Source of the DNA: Micavibrio aeruginosavorus_D
GTDB lineage: Bacteria > Pseudomonadota > Alphaproteobacteria > Micavibrionales > Micavibrionaceae
Direction: 5' to 3'
Assembly (NCBI RefSeq): GCF_051245535.1
Contig: NZ_CP195303.1
Location: 620,001 to 684,000, forward strand
Length of the DNA: 64,000 nucleotides
Both the position numbers and the translations under genes were made by a program. Positions 25,378 to 32,763 of the stretch are shown piece by piece (positions within the stretch are counted from its first letter, which is position 1; each line of letters begins with the position of its first letter). The notes beneath the pieces are model-generated. The model did not search any database and had not been told where the DNA came from. It saw only the letters and a program-made list of their open reading frames with translations.

Positions 25378-26382
25378 TTACGCCGCAATCCATTCCGGCC
25401 CGACGGCCTGATCCACGGCGGCGAGGGCGGTTTCGATAATGGTGCCGGTTGTGCCCGGCAAATGGGCTTCGGTGGACAGGATGCGGCGCCAAATCCGTCC
25501 GCCGCGTTGTCCCTGATACAGGCCCAGCATGTGGCGGGTGATGGATTTGACCGGGGTTCCGGTGGCCCGGCGGTCTTCGATATAGGGGATCATGGCCCGG
25601 GCGATGTTGGCCCGGCTGGCCGTGGTGGTATGGCCGTACAAAGCCTGTTCAATCTCGGTCAGCACCCACGGGTTCTGGTAGGCCTCGCGCCCGATCATGA
25701 CCCCGTCAAAGGTTCCCAGATGGGATTGGGTTTCGGCCAGAGTTTTCACCCCGCCATTCACAATCACCCGCATATCCGGAAAGGCGGTTTTAATCCCGGC
25801 GGCAATATCATAGCGCAGCGGGGGGATTTCCCGGTTTTCTTTCGGGCTGAGGCCCTTTAACCAAGCCTTGCGGGCGTGGATAATGACCTTGCGGCATCCG
25901 GCCTCGTGAATGGATTTGACGAAGGCGTGCAGGAATTCCTCGTCCTCACAATCATCAACGCCAATGCGGCATTTGACTGTGATTTCAGTATTTTGCGCGG
26001 CGTTGATCATGTTGGATACACAATCGCCAACGCGCCCCGGATCCTTCATCAGGCAGGCCCCGAACGCGCCGTTCTGCACCCGGTCACTGGGGCATCCGCA
26101 ATTCAGGTTGATTTCATCATACCCGTAATCCGCACCAATGGCGGCACACTGGCCCAGATGCGCTGGGTCCGATCCACCCAGTTGCAGGGCGACGGGGTGT
26201 TCGGCGGGGTTAAACGCCAGATACCGATCCCGGTCGCCAAAGATAATGGCCCCGGTCGTCACCATTTCCGTGTACAGCCGCACATGCGGCGCAATCAGGC
26301 GCAAAAACACCCGGCAATGCCGGTCAGTCCAATCCAGCATCGGGGCGACAGAGATTTCAGGTGTTTGTTTCACGTGATACAT
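25378..26382 (-). CDS. dusA: tRNA-dihydrouridine(20/20a) synthase DusA
   Basis: 334 aa. FMN enzyme that reduces uridines 20/20a in the tRNA D-loop. N-terminal SVAPMLDWTDRHCR, the active-site loop LNCGCPSDRVQNGAFGACLM with the catalytic Cys97, and HARKAWLKGLSPKENREIPPL are diagnostic of DusA rather than DusB/C. FMN-binding segments are VNGGV and IGREAYQNPW. It is divergent from the SH3 protein gene at 26483 and ends just beside the first GTCAT element. Confidence 0.95.
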   Translation of the reverse strand: MYHVKQTPEISVAPMLDWTDRHCRVFLRLIAPHVRLYTEMVTTGAIIFGDRDRYLAFNPAEHPVALQLGGSDPAHLGQCAAIGADYGYDEINLNCGCPSDRVQNGAFGACLMKDPGRVGDCVSNMINAAQNTEITVKCRIGVDDCEDEEFLHAFVKSIHEAGCRKVIIHARKAWLKGLSPKENREIPPLRYDIAAGIKTAFPDMRVIVNGGVKTLAETQSHLGTFDGVMIGREAYQNPWVLTEIEQALYGHTTTASRANIARAMIPYIEDRRATGTPVKSITRHMLGLYQGQRGGRIWRRILSTEAHLPGTTGTIIETALAAVDQAVGPEWIAA

Positions 26383-26482
26383 GAGGGGGAGAGGTACAGA
26401 AAACCGCCGTTTATGTCAATCTTTGTGCTGTTTGCGAAAACTGTTGATCTGCATCGCCGAGCGTGTATTTTCCTTATCCATC

Positions 26483-27004
26483 ATGATGATTTGTTTCCGT
26501 GTTCTTATTCTTGCTTTGGGGCTGGCCGTGTTTGCGGGCGGGCCTGGAATGTCATTCGCCAAGGATGAGGAGCCGAGCTTCAATTCAACGGGGCTGGCGC
26601 TGCCACGCTTTGTTTCGCTGGCCGCAGAAGAGGCGCATGTGCGCGCTGGGCCGGCGACGCGGTATCCGATAAAGTGGATTTACAAGAAGCGCGGATTGCC
26701 TGTTGAAATTGTTCAGGAATTTGATGTTTGGCGCAAGGTTCGTGACCGCGACGGCGATGAAGGCTGGTTGCATAAATCGCTGCTCTCCAGTCGCCGTAAT
26801 GTTATTGTTTTAGGTGAGGAAGGCGTCGCAATCCGTTCACAAGACAATGAAAATTCCCGTACCATTGCGCGGCTCCAACCCGGAGTGATCGCAACGGCCA
26901 GCGAATGCAAAAAAGCATGGTGTAAAATCACCGCTGGCGGGTACGAAGGGTGGGCCGAAAGAAAATCACTTTGGGGTATTTACGCCACCGAAGAGTTCGA
27001 CTAA
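26483..27004 (+). CDS. secreted protein with two SH3-like domains
   Basis: 173 aa. Signal peptide MMICFRVLILALGLAVFAGG..SFA, then two bacterial SH3-like modules: AHVRAGPATRYPIKWIYKKRGLPVEIV...WRKVRDRDGDEGWLHKSLL and VAIRSQDNENSRTIARLQPGVIATA...WCKITAGGYEGWAERKSLWGIY. Such proteins are periplasmic and often bind peptidoglycan or a partner hydrolase. The frame is open to 26381, but the start at 26483 gives a clean signal peptide. Two cysteines (SECKKAWCK) may form a disulfide. Confidence 0.8.
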   Translation: MMICFRVLILALGLAVFAGGPGMSFAKDEEPSFNSTGLALPRFVSLAAEEAHVRAGPATRYPIKWIYKKRGLPVEIVQEFDVWRKVRDRDGDEGWLHKSLLSSRRNVIVLGEEGVAIRSQDNENSRTIARLQPGVIATASECKKAWCKITAGGYEGWAERKSLWGIYATEEFD

Positions 27005-27021
27005 CCTGATCCTAGGTCGAG

Positions 27022-27065
27022 TTATCCACACTCTATCCACAGACTGATCCACAAAGTTTTTCACA
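27022..27065 (+). promoter_or_regulatory. array of four DnaA boxes
   Basis: TTATCCACA (27022, perfect), CTATCCACA (27033), TGATCCACA (27045) and TTTTTCACA (27057), all in the same orientation with start-to-start spacing of 11, 12 and 12 bp, about one helical turn. Such an array fits cooperative DnaA loading, either as an origin element or as a DnaA-controlled promoter for the gene at 27136. Confidence 0.7.
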
Positions 27066-27084
27066 GGGTTGCGGCGGTTCATCC

Positions 27085-27149
27085 GATTCGTCGTACGCTC
27101 TGATTCCCTCTCGATTCTCTCGCTCTGAAGTACCCATGACCTTTGATTC
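27085..27149. promoter_or_regulatory. cluster of four GANTC (CcrM-type) sites
   Basis: GATTC occurs at 27085, 27102, 27113 and 27145, within 65 bp. GANTC is the target of the cell-cycle methyltransferase CcrM of alphaproteobacteria and is enriched in origins and cell-cycle promoters. The cluster directly follows the DnaA boxes. Confidence 0.5.
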
Positions 27150-28128
27150 TGCTTCGATTTTGACCGACAAGGCGGCCTTTACGGGCCAGTTTGTCCATGC
27201 GCTGGTGTCCAAATGCCGTGACAATAATGGTCGCGGCGTTGATGGCATGCGCCTGATTCAGATGATGGCCGGGGCGATTGTTGAATTTACCCTGTTGTTC
27301 GATGAATCCGACCGGGGGGTTGAGGCCGTTTACAAGCATTTGGCGACTATGCTGGGCTGTGAGCCGCAGGAAGGCCCGATTTCCGATCTGGCCTTGCCGC
27401 CGTCTTATATCATCGATTTCCGGGCCGAGCAGGGCCGTGAACTGACCCGCCGGATGTTCGAGGATTGGCTGCATTGCGCCTATGAGTTCCAAGACGTCCT
27501 GTTGTTCGTGTGCCAGCAAATGATCCTGAACATGGAGGAAGACGGCCAGAATCGCCGCGACCTGTTCCGCCTGCTGATCGAATGCACCAACCGGTGCCTG
27601 GGCTATGAAATCGCGGCGCAGGAGCTCTGCGATATCGTGATTGAGCAGAAAATCGGTCTGGAGGGCTGGAGCCTGCCGGAAAGCATTTCCGGCCTGTCCG
27701 CCGTCGCCGGACGCGCGTTGGCCTTGTCCTTGAACGCGTACCAGCAAACGGCGTTCCGGGGGGCTGACCTGCCGGAACATCTGGACCGCCTGACCTGTGT
27801 AATGACGCAGGAAGCCGTGCGTCTGGGCCTGCCTGCGGGCAGTGACTGGCGCTTTGGGCTGGCGGCCAATGACCGCCCGCTGGATGCGCCGTATGAATTG
27901 ATTGCCTCACTGGAACCGTTGGCCCGTGATTTCTTCCGTGTGATCCGGATGCATAATCTGATGGATCAGGCGGTGGCCAGCGCCAAAGCCACAGGCCGGA
28001 TGCTGGCCGTGGCCGCCGGTGGCGACCGCCCAGAGGTTGAGCCGGTGATTGCCAAGCCTTTGGCCATGGCAGCGATGACGGAAACCTATAAGACGGTTTG
28101 CACCCAGTACGCCATTATGTCGATGTAG
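27136..28128 (+). CDS. unknown protein, 330 aa, behind a DnaA-box array
   Basis: Not recognised. All-helical looking, soluble, rich in Leu/Ala, with five to six cysteines spread along the chain (e.g. LHCAYEFQDVLLFVCQQM, LIECTNRCLGYEI). No signal peptide or known catalytic motif. The only context is the upstream array of DnaA boxes and GANTC sites, which suggests that expression follows the replication cycle. It converges with the small secreted protein gene at 28143 with 14 bp between stops. Confidence 0.6.
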   Translation: MTFDSASILTDKAAFTGQFVHALVSKCRDNNGRGVDGMRLIQMMAGAIVEFTLLFDESDRGVEAVYKHLATMLGCEPQEGPISDLALPPSYIIDFRAEQGRELTRRMFEDWLHCAYEFQDVLLFVCQQMILNMEEDGQNRRDLFRLLIECTNRCLGYEIAAQELCDIVIEQKIGLEGWSLPESISGLSAVAGRALALSLNAYQQTAFRGADLPEHLDRLTCVMTQEAVRLGLPAGSDWRFGLAANDRPLDAPYELIASLEPLARDFFRVIRMHNLMDQAVASAKATGRMLAVAAGGDRPEVEPVIAKPLAMAAMTETYKTVCTQYAIMSM

Positions 28129-28142
28129 GGTTGGGTGGCCTC

Positions 28143-28550
28143 TTACTGAGGCATACGCTTGCGCATTTCCATGCGTTTGCACATGGCGCTGATATCCTTG
28201 CCATTGGCCAGCTTTCCACCACTCGCGCAGATTTCTTCAACACGGTTGTTCAGCTTTTCCTGTGCGCCTTTACGGTCGCTGGCGGATGGGGCTTGGCCTT
28301 GCGCCGGGGCTTCGCCCGCGCCGTTTTTGTGATCTTGAACCTGTAATTGCCGTTCGCAGGCTTTTTCCGCACTGGCGATCAGGCCGGGGGACGGGTTGGC
28401 TACGCGGTTCAATGTTTGTTTGATGCAGCTTTCCATCCGGTCGCTCTGCGCTGGGGCCGCTTCGGCCTCGGGGGCGTTCAGGCCAATGGTCGCGGCGCTG
28501 GCCAACAGGAAGGCGGCGGTTGTGGTCTTTATTGAGGATGCAAATTCCAT
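28143..28550 (-). CDS. unknown secreted protein, 135 aa
   Basis: N-terminal signal peptide MEFASSIKTTTAAFLLASAATIGLNA, cleavage likely after AEA (PEAEAAPAQ). The mature part is hydrophilic with four cysteines (ESCIKQT, KACERQL, EICASGG, AMCKRME) and ends in a basic segment. Probably a small disulfide-bonded periplasmic protein. ATG is preceded by GGAGAT. Function unknown. Confidence 0.65.
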   Translation of the reverse strand: MEFASSIKTTTAAFLLASAATIGLNAPEAEAAPAQSDRMESCIKQTLNRVANPSPGLIASAEKACERQLQVQDHKNGAGEAPAQGQAPSASDRKGAQEKLNNRVEEICASGGKLANGKDISAMCKRMEMRKRMPQ

Positions 28551-28642
28551 GGCAATCTCCTGTGGCGATGATCTGGGGGCATTCTAGCCAGATCGTTGCG
28601 TTATGTCAAATTGTGGGTTATGGCTGAATTCCGGCTAGACGA

Positions 28643-28671
28643 GGGGCCTGATCCATCGTAAAAAAGGCCCC
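28643..28671 (+). promoter_or_regulatory. hairpin covering the fabA ribosome binding site
   Basis: GGGGCC (28643-28648) can pair with GGCCCC (28666-28671), and the latter ends directly before the fabA ATG and includes the AAGG Shine-Dalgarno bases. A 6-bp GC stem with a 17-nt loop could lower translation. No comparative support is available here. Confidence 0.3.
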
Positions 28672-29220
28672 ATGACTCAAACAGCAGAAAAACAGCCAAT
28701 GTCTAATGTACAAAAATCGAGCTACAGCTACGACGATCTGATCGCTTGTGGCAAGGGTGAACTTTTCGGTCCGGGCAATGCGAAACTGCCGGCCCCGCCG
28801 ATGTTGATGTTCGACCGTATTACCGAAGTATCCGCCGATGGTGGTGCCCATGGTAAGGGGATCATCAAGGCCGAGCTGGATGTGAATCCGGATCTGTGGT
28901 TCTTCCAATGCCACTTCCTGGGTGACCCGGTGATGCCGGGCTGCCTTGGTCTGGATGCCATGTGGCAATTGCTGGGCTTCTATCTCGGCTGGACTGGTGC
29001 GCAGGGCTCTGGCCGGGCGCTGGGTCTGGGCGAACTGAAATTCACGGGTCAGGTTCTGCCGGAAGCCAAACTGGTTTCCTATGAAATCAACCTGAAACGT
29101 GTGATCAACCGCAAGCTGGTTCTGGGGATTGGTGATGGCACCGTATCCGTGGACGGCAAGGTGATCTATGAAGCGACCGATTTGAAAGTCGGTTTGTTCG
29201 ATAACCCCAAATCTTTGTAA
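28672..29220 (+). CDS. fabA: 3-hydroxydecanoyl-ACP dehydratase/isomerase FabA
   Basis: 182 aa. Introduces the cis double bond at the C10 stage of fatty acid synthesis. The active-site His81 and Asp95 lie in FFQCHFLGDPVMPGCLGLDAMWQ; GRALGLGELKFTGQVLP and ATDLKVGLF are family signatures. The start at 28672 is chosen over an internal ATG at 28699 because AAGG precedes it; the extra residues would be a short N-terminal extension relative to E. coli. First gene of fabA-fabB-fabI. In many alphaproteobacteria irr precedes fabA; here it does not. Confidence 0.96.
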   Translation: MTQTAEKQPMSNVQKSSYSYDDLIACGKGELFGPGNAKLPAPPMLMFDRITEVSADGGAHGKGIIKAELDVNPDLWFFQCHFLGDPVMPGCLGLDAMWQLLGFYLGWTGAQGSGRALGLGELKFTGQVLPEAKLVSYEINLKRVINRKLVLGIGDGTVSVDGKVIYEATDLKVGLFDNPKSL

Positions 29221-29226
29221 AACATC

Positions 29227-30471
29227 ATGAGCAAAACAATTACGCAACGCCGCGTGGTCGTGACCGGCCTGGGCGTCATTTCCTGCATCGGTAATTCCAC
29301 GACGGAAGTTCTGGAATCCTTGAAAGCTGGCAAATCCGGTATTACGTTTTCGCAAGATTACGCCGACCGTGGTTTCCGCAGTCAGGTTTGGGGCAAGCCC
29401 GAGGTCAATTTTGAAGAATTGATCGACCGCAAATTGCGCCGCTTTATGGGCGATGCCGCGGGCTATGTGCATTTGAGCATGGAGCAGGCGATTGCCGATT
29501 CCGGTTTGACGAAAGAGCAAATCAGCAACCCGCGCACCGGCATCATTGTCGGTTCGGGTGGGGCGTCCGGCCGGAATCAGGTTGAATCGGCCGACATTGC
29601 CCGCAATTCCGCACCGAAACGTGTGGGGCCATATATGGTGACGCGTTGCATGGGGTCCACCACATCGGCAACCGCCGCGACCAATTTTGAAATCAAGGGC
29701 GTGAATTATTCCATTTCGTCCGCATGCTCGACCTCTGCGCATTGCATCGGCAATGCCGCTGAAATGATTCAGTGGGGCAAGCAGGACATTATGTTCGCTG
29801 GCGGTGCCGAAGAATTGGATTGGACCATGTCCGTTCTGTTCGATGCCATGGGCGCGATGTCATCCAAATATAACGACCGGGCCGCAACCGCGTCCCGCGC
29901 GTATGACAAAAACCGCGATGGTTTCGTGATTGCCGGTGGTGGTGCGATGCTGGTTCTGGAAGAACTGGAACACGCCAAGGCCCGCGGCGCGAAGATTTAT
30001 TGCGAATTGACGGGTTATGGCGCCACATCCGACGGCGCCGACATGGTCGCGCCGAGCGGCGAGGGTGCCGTTCGTTGCATGAAACAGGCGCTGGAAACCG
30101 TTGAAGGTCCAATCACCTATATCAACAGCCACGGCACCAGCACGCCGGTCGGCGACATCACCGAACTGAACGCCATCCGCGAAGTGTTTGCGGCCCGTGG
30201 TGAAAAAGTTCCGGCGATCAGCTCGACAAAATCCATGACTGGTCACTCATTGGGTGGAACCGGGGCGCAGGAAGCCCTGTATTCCATCTTGATGATGCAC
30301 AACAATTTCATCTGCCCCTCGATCAATATCGAAGAGTTGGATGAAGGCGCCGCCGATGTGGATATTGTGCGTGAGTGCAGAAACAATGTGGAACACCAGA
30401 CTGTCGTGTCCAACAGCTTCGGCTTTGGCGGTACGAACTGCACCCTGGCTTTCTCGCGTTTGAAAGACTAG
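29227..30471 (+). CDS. fabB: beta-ketoacyl-ACP synthase I FabB
   Basis: 414 aa. Elongates the cis-unsaturated intermediate made by FabA. Catalytic triad Cys167 (SSACSTSAHC), His302 (INSHGTSTPVGD) and His340 (STKSMTGHSLGGTG), with the C-terminal glycine-rich FGFGGTNCTL loop. Position directly after fabA (6 bp) supports FabB rather than FabF. Confidence 0.95.
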   Translation: MSKTITQRRVVVTGLGVISCIGNSTTEVLESLKAGKSGITFSQDYADRGFRSQVWGKPEVNFEELIDRKLRRFMGDAAGYVHLSMEQAIADSGLTKEQISNPRTGIIVGSGGASGRNQVESADIARNSAPKRVGPYMVTRCMGSTTSATAATNFEIKGVNYSISSACSTSAHCIGNAAEMIQWGKQDIMFAGGAEELDWTMSVLFDAMGAMSSKYNDRAATASRAYDKNRDGFVIAGGGAMLVLEELEHAKARGAKIYCELTGYGATSDGADMVAPSGEGAVRCMKQALETVEGPITYINSHGTSTPVGDITELNAIREVFAARGEKVPAISSTKSMTGHSLGGTGAQEALYSILMMHNNFICPSINIEELDEGAADVDIVRECRNNVEHQTVVSNSFGFGGTNCTLAFSRLKD

Positions 30472-30486
30472 GGGCAAGGTAGCGTT

Positions 30487-31335
30487 ATGACACTGGAAAA
30501 AGGTTCTAAATCCAACATTATGGCCGGGAAACGCGGTTTGATCATGGGCGTCGCCAATGATCACTCCATCGCGTGGGGCATTGCCAAAACCCTGTATGAA
30601 CACGGGGCCGATCTGGCCTTCACCTATCAGGGCGATTCCCTGAAAAAACGGGTGGAGCCGCTGGCAAAATCCGTTGGGTCCGATATTTTGCTGGGCTGCG
30701 ATGTGACGCAGGAAAGTGAAATTGATTCCGTCTGTGCCGGTTTGGGCAAGGTTTGGGACGGTCTGGATTTCGTTGTTCACGCCGTGGCCTATTCGAACAA
30801 GGAAGAATTGAAGGGGCGTTATCTGGATACCAGCCTCGAAAACTTCCTGAACACGATGCACATTTCCTGCTACTCCTTCACCTCGGTTATGCGCCGCGTC
30901 GCGCCGATGATGAAGAAGGGTGGCTCGGCCATTACGCTGTCCTATTACGGGGCGGAAAAAGTCATGCCGAATTACAACGTGATGGGTGTGGCCAAGGCCG
31001 CGCTGGAAGCATCCGTTCGCTATCTGGCCGCCGATCTGGGCCCGGAAGGCATTCGTGTTAACGCCGTTTCGGCTGGTCCGATGCGTACATTGGCCGGGTC
31101 TGCTATTGGCTCCGCGCGCACCACGTTCAAGTACAACAACATGACCGCGCCATTGCGCCGGGGTGTTGAACTGGAAGAGCTGGGTGGAACGGGCCTGTAC
31201 CTGCTGTCCGATCTGGGTGGCGCGGTGACGGGCGAAGTTCACTATGTCGATTGCGGTTTCAACGTTTTGGGCATGCCCCAGAATTTGAACGAAGTTCTGG
31301 CCGTGATGGGCGGGAACGGGAAAGACAAGGAATAA
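30487..31335 (+). CDS. fabI: enoyl-ACP reductase FabI (NADH)
   Basis: 282 aa, short-chain dehydrogenase fold, last reductive step of each elongation cycle. N-terminal nucleotide-binding GVANDHSIAWGIA, catalytic Tyr163 and Lys170 in the Y-x6-K arrangement typical of FabI (YNVMGVAK), and NAVSAGPMRTLAGSAI. The ATG at 30487 has AAGG about 8 nt upstream; an internal ATG at 30520 would match the E. coli length better but lacks such a site. A GTCAT repeat and a terminator follow. Confidence 0.95.
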   Translation: MTLEKGSKSNIMAGKRGLIMGVANDHSIAWGIAKTLYEHGADLAFTYQGDSLKKRVEPLAKSVGSDILLGCDVTQESEIDSVCAGLGKVWDGLDFVVHAVAYSNKEELKGRYLDTSLENFLNTMHISCYSFTSVMRRVAPMMKKGGSAITLSYYGAEKVMPNYNVMGVAKAALEASVRYLAADLGPEGIRVNAVSAGPMRTLAGSAIGSARTTFKYNNMTAPLRRGVELEELGGTGLYLLSDLGGAVTGEVHYVDCGFNVLGMPQNLNEVLAVMGGNGKDKE

Positions 31336-31344
31336 ACACTTTCC

Positions 31345-31410
31345 GTCATACCGGCGAAGGCCGGTATCCATCGGATGGAATGTATGGACCCCGGCCTTCG
31401 CCGGGGTGAC
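31345..31410. repeat. GTCAT...GTGAC palindromic element, copy 2
   Basis: Arms GTCATACCGGCGAAGGCCGG and the inverse ending in CCTTCGCCGGGGTGAC. The centre of each arm (GCGAAGGC / GCCTTCGC) differs from copy 1 but stays complementary between arms. Confidence 0.9.
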
Positions 31411-31427
31411 GGATGGGAAAGTTACTA

Positions 31428-31455
31428 AAAAAGCCGCTGTTTCCAGCGGCTTTTT
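31428..31455. terminator. bidirectional terminator between fabI and mscL
   Basis: Perfect 12-bp stem AAAAAGCCGCTG / CAGCGGCTTTTT with a 4-nt loop, between convergent fabI and mscL. Confidence 0.92.
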
Positions 31456-31457
31456 GT

Positions 31458-31859
31458 TTATTTGTTCTTCAACAAATCGCGAATTTCTTCCAGCAGGACT
31501 TCCTGCTTCGGCGGCGGGGGCGCATCGGCGGCGCCCGCATCCTGTTTGCGTTTCAGGGTGTTCATGACCTTGATAATCATAAACATGGCCCACGCGACGA
31601 TAACGAAGTTCACAATTGCCTGAATGAACAGGCCATAGTTCAGCGTTACGGCGGCGGCGCTGTCTGTGGCTTCGATCATGGTCCAGCTCAGTTTGCTGAA
31701 ATCAACCTTGCCCAGAAGAACGCCGATCGGCGGCATAATGACGTCCTTCACCAACGAGTTGGTGATAGCCCCGAACGCCGTCCCGATCACAATACCGACG
31801 GCCAGATCGATGACGTTACCGCGCATGGCAAATTCGCGAAATTCGTTAATGATTTTCAT
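31458..31859 (-). CDS. mscL: large-conductance mechanosensitive channel MscL
   Basis: 133 aa. Pentameric inner-membrane channel that releases solutes under osmotic downshock. N-terminal amphipathic segment FREFAMRGNVIDLAVGIVIGTAFGAI with pore-lining TM1, then TM2 (YGLFIQAIVNFVIVAWAMFMIIKVM), and a cytoplasmic C-terminal helix with the usual charged end (EVLLEEIRDLL). Length and order match the family. Confidence 0.96.
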   Translation of the reverse strand: MKIINEFREFAMRGNVIDLAVGIVIGTAFGAITNSLVKDVIMPPIGVLLGKVDFSKLSWTMIEATDSAAAVTLNYGLFIQAIVNFVIVAWAMFMIIKVMNTLKRKQDAGAADAPPPPKQEVLLEEIRDLLKNK

Positions 31860-31923
31860 GGGTTATGCTCCTTTGATTTGATCCTGTTCAATCTGTAGCT
31901 GTCGAATCGGAGGGGTTCAAGGT

Positions 31924-32673
31924 TTAGTGAACGTGAAACATCGCTTCACGAATAACATCCGGAACATCGGTGAACACCGTATCCACGCCCCAGCCGCGCA
32001 ATTTGCGGGCTTCTTGTGCGTCATTGACGGTGTAGACCATCACGGCTTTTTCCATGTCGATGATTTCTTCGACCATTTCGCGCGTGGCCAGTTGCTGGCT
32101 GATATTCACGGATACGACATCCAGATAATCGGCAATGTCGGCCCAGTTGGGCGGCAGATCATCGTGCCAGAGGAGGAGGCCGCGATACCAGTCCGGGGCC
32201 ATTTCCTGCGCGGTTTCCAAGCTGACCAATTGGAAGCTGGAAATCAGCAGGCGGGAATGGTCGTCCCAGATGCGGGACAGAACATCCAGCGCCACTTCCG
32301 CCGTTTCTTTCTCACGCCCCGGCGTCGGTTTGATTTCGAGATTGAGGCCCAGATTTTTTTGGATAATCACATCCAGCGCATCTTCCAGCGACGGAATTTT
32401 TGCCCCGGCAAAACTTTCACCGAACCAGCTTCCGGCCTCCAGTTGTTGCAAATCCGCCCACGTGGCATCGGCCAGATTGCCAAAGCCATTGGTGGTGCGA
32501 TCCAACAGATCATCATGGAAAATCACCGGCACATTGTCGCGCGTCAGCATGACATCCAACTCAACCCATTCCACGCCCATTTCAGCAGCGGTCAGGATGG
32601 ATTCAATCGTATTTTCCGGCGCATATCCGCATGCACCGCGGTGACCAATGATTTTCGGGATTTTCAGGGCCAT
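31924..32673 (-). CDS. ugpQ: glycerophosphodiester phosphodiesterase
   Basis: 249 aa, GDPD TIM barrel. IIGHRGACGYAPENT carries the catalytic His and substrate-binding Arg; WVELDVMLTRDNVPVIFHDD supplies Glu, Asp and the second His; LNLEIKP adds the last metal ligand. Hydrolyses glycerophosphodiesters to glycerol-3-phosphate and alcohol. No signal peptide, so it acts in the cytoplasm as UgpQ does; the symbol rests on this similarity only. Confidence 0.88.
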   Translation of the reverse strand: MALKIPKIIGHRGACGYAPENTIESILTAAEMGVEWVELDVMLTRDNVPVIFHDDLLDRTTNGFGNLADATWADLQQLEAGSWFGESFAGAKIPSLEDALDVIIQKNLGLNLEIKPTPGREKETAEVALDVLSRIWDDHSRLLISSFQLVSLETAQEMAPDWYRGLLLWHDDLPPNWADIADYLDVVSVNISQQLATREMVEEIIDMEKAVMVYTVNDAQEARKLRGWGVDTVFTDVPDVIREAMFHVH

Positions 32674-32704
32674 GATGTTTCCTGTGTATCAGAAGGGATA
32701 AAGA

Positions 32705-32740
32705 AAATTGGATGACTGGAATAACCCAATCATCCAATTT
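32705..32740 (-). terminator. probable terminator after pnp
   Basis: AAATTGGATGA / TCATCCAATTT, an 11-bp stem with a 14-nt loop, followed on the minus strand by TTTCTT, 24 bp after the pnp stop. Confidence 0.6.
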
Positions 32741-32763
32741 CCAATCATTTAGTTATCCAGCAA

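Noticed and set aside
30247..31593. 448-codon minus-strand frame opposite fabI
   Set aside because: Shadow of FabI that also crosses the GTCAT repeat and a terminator.
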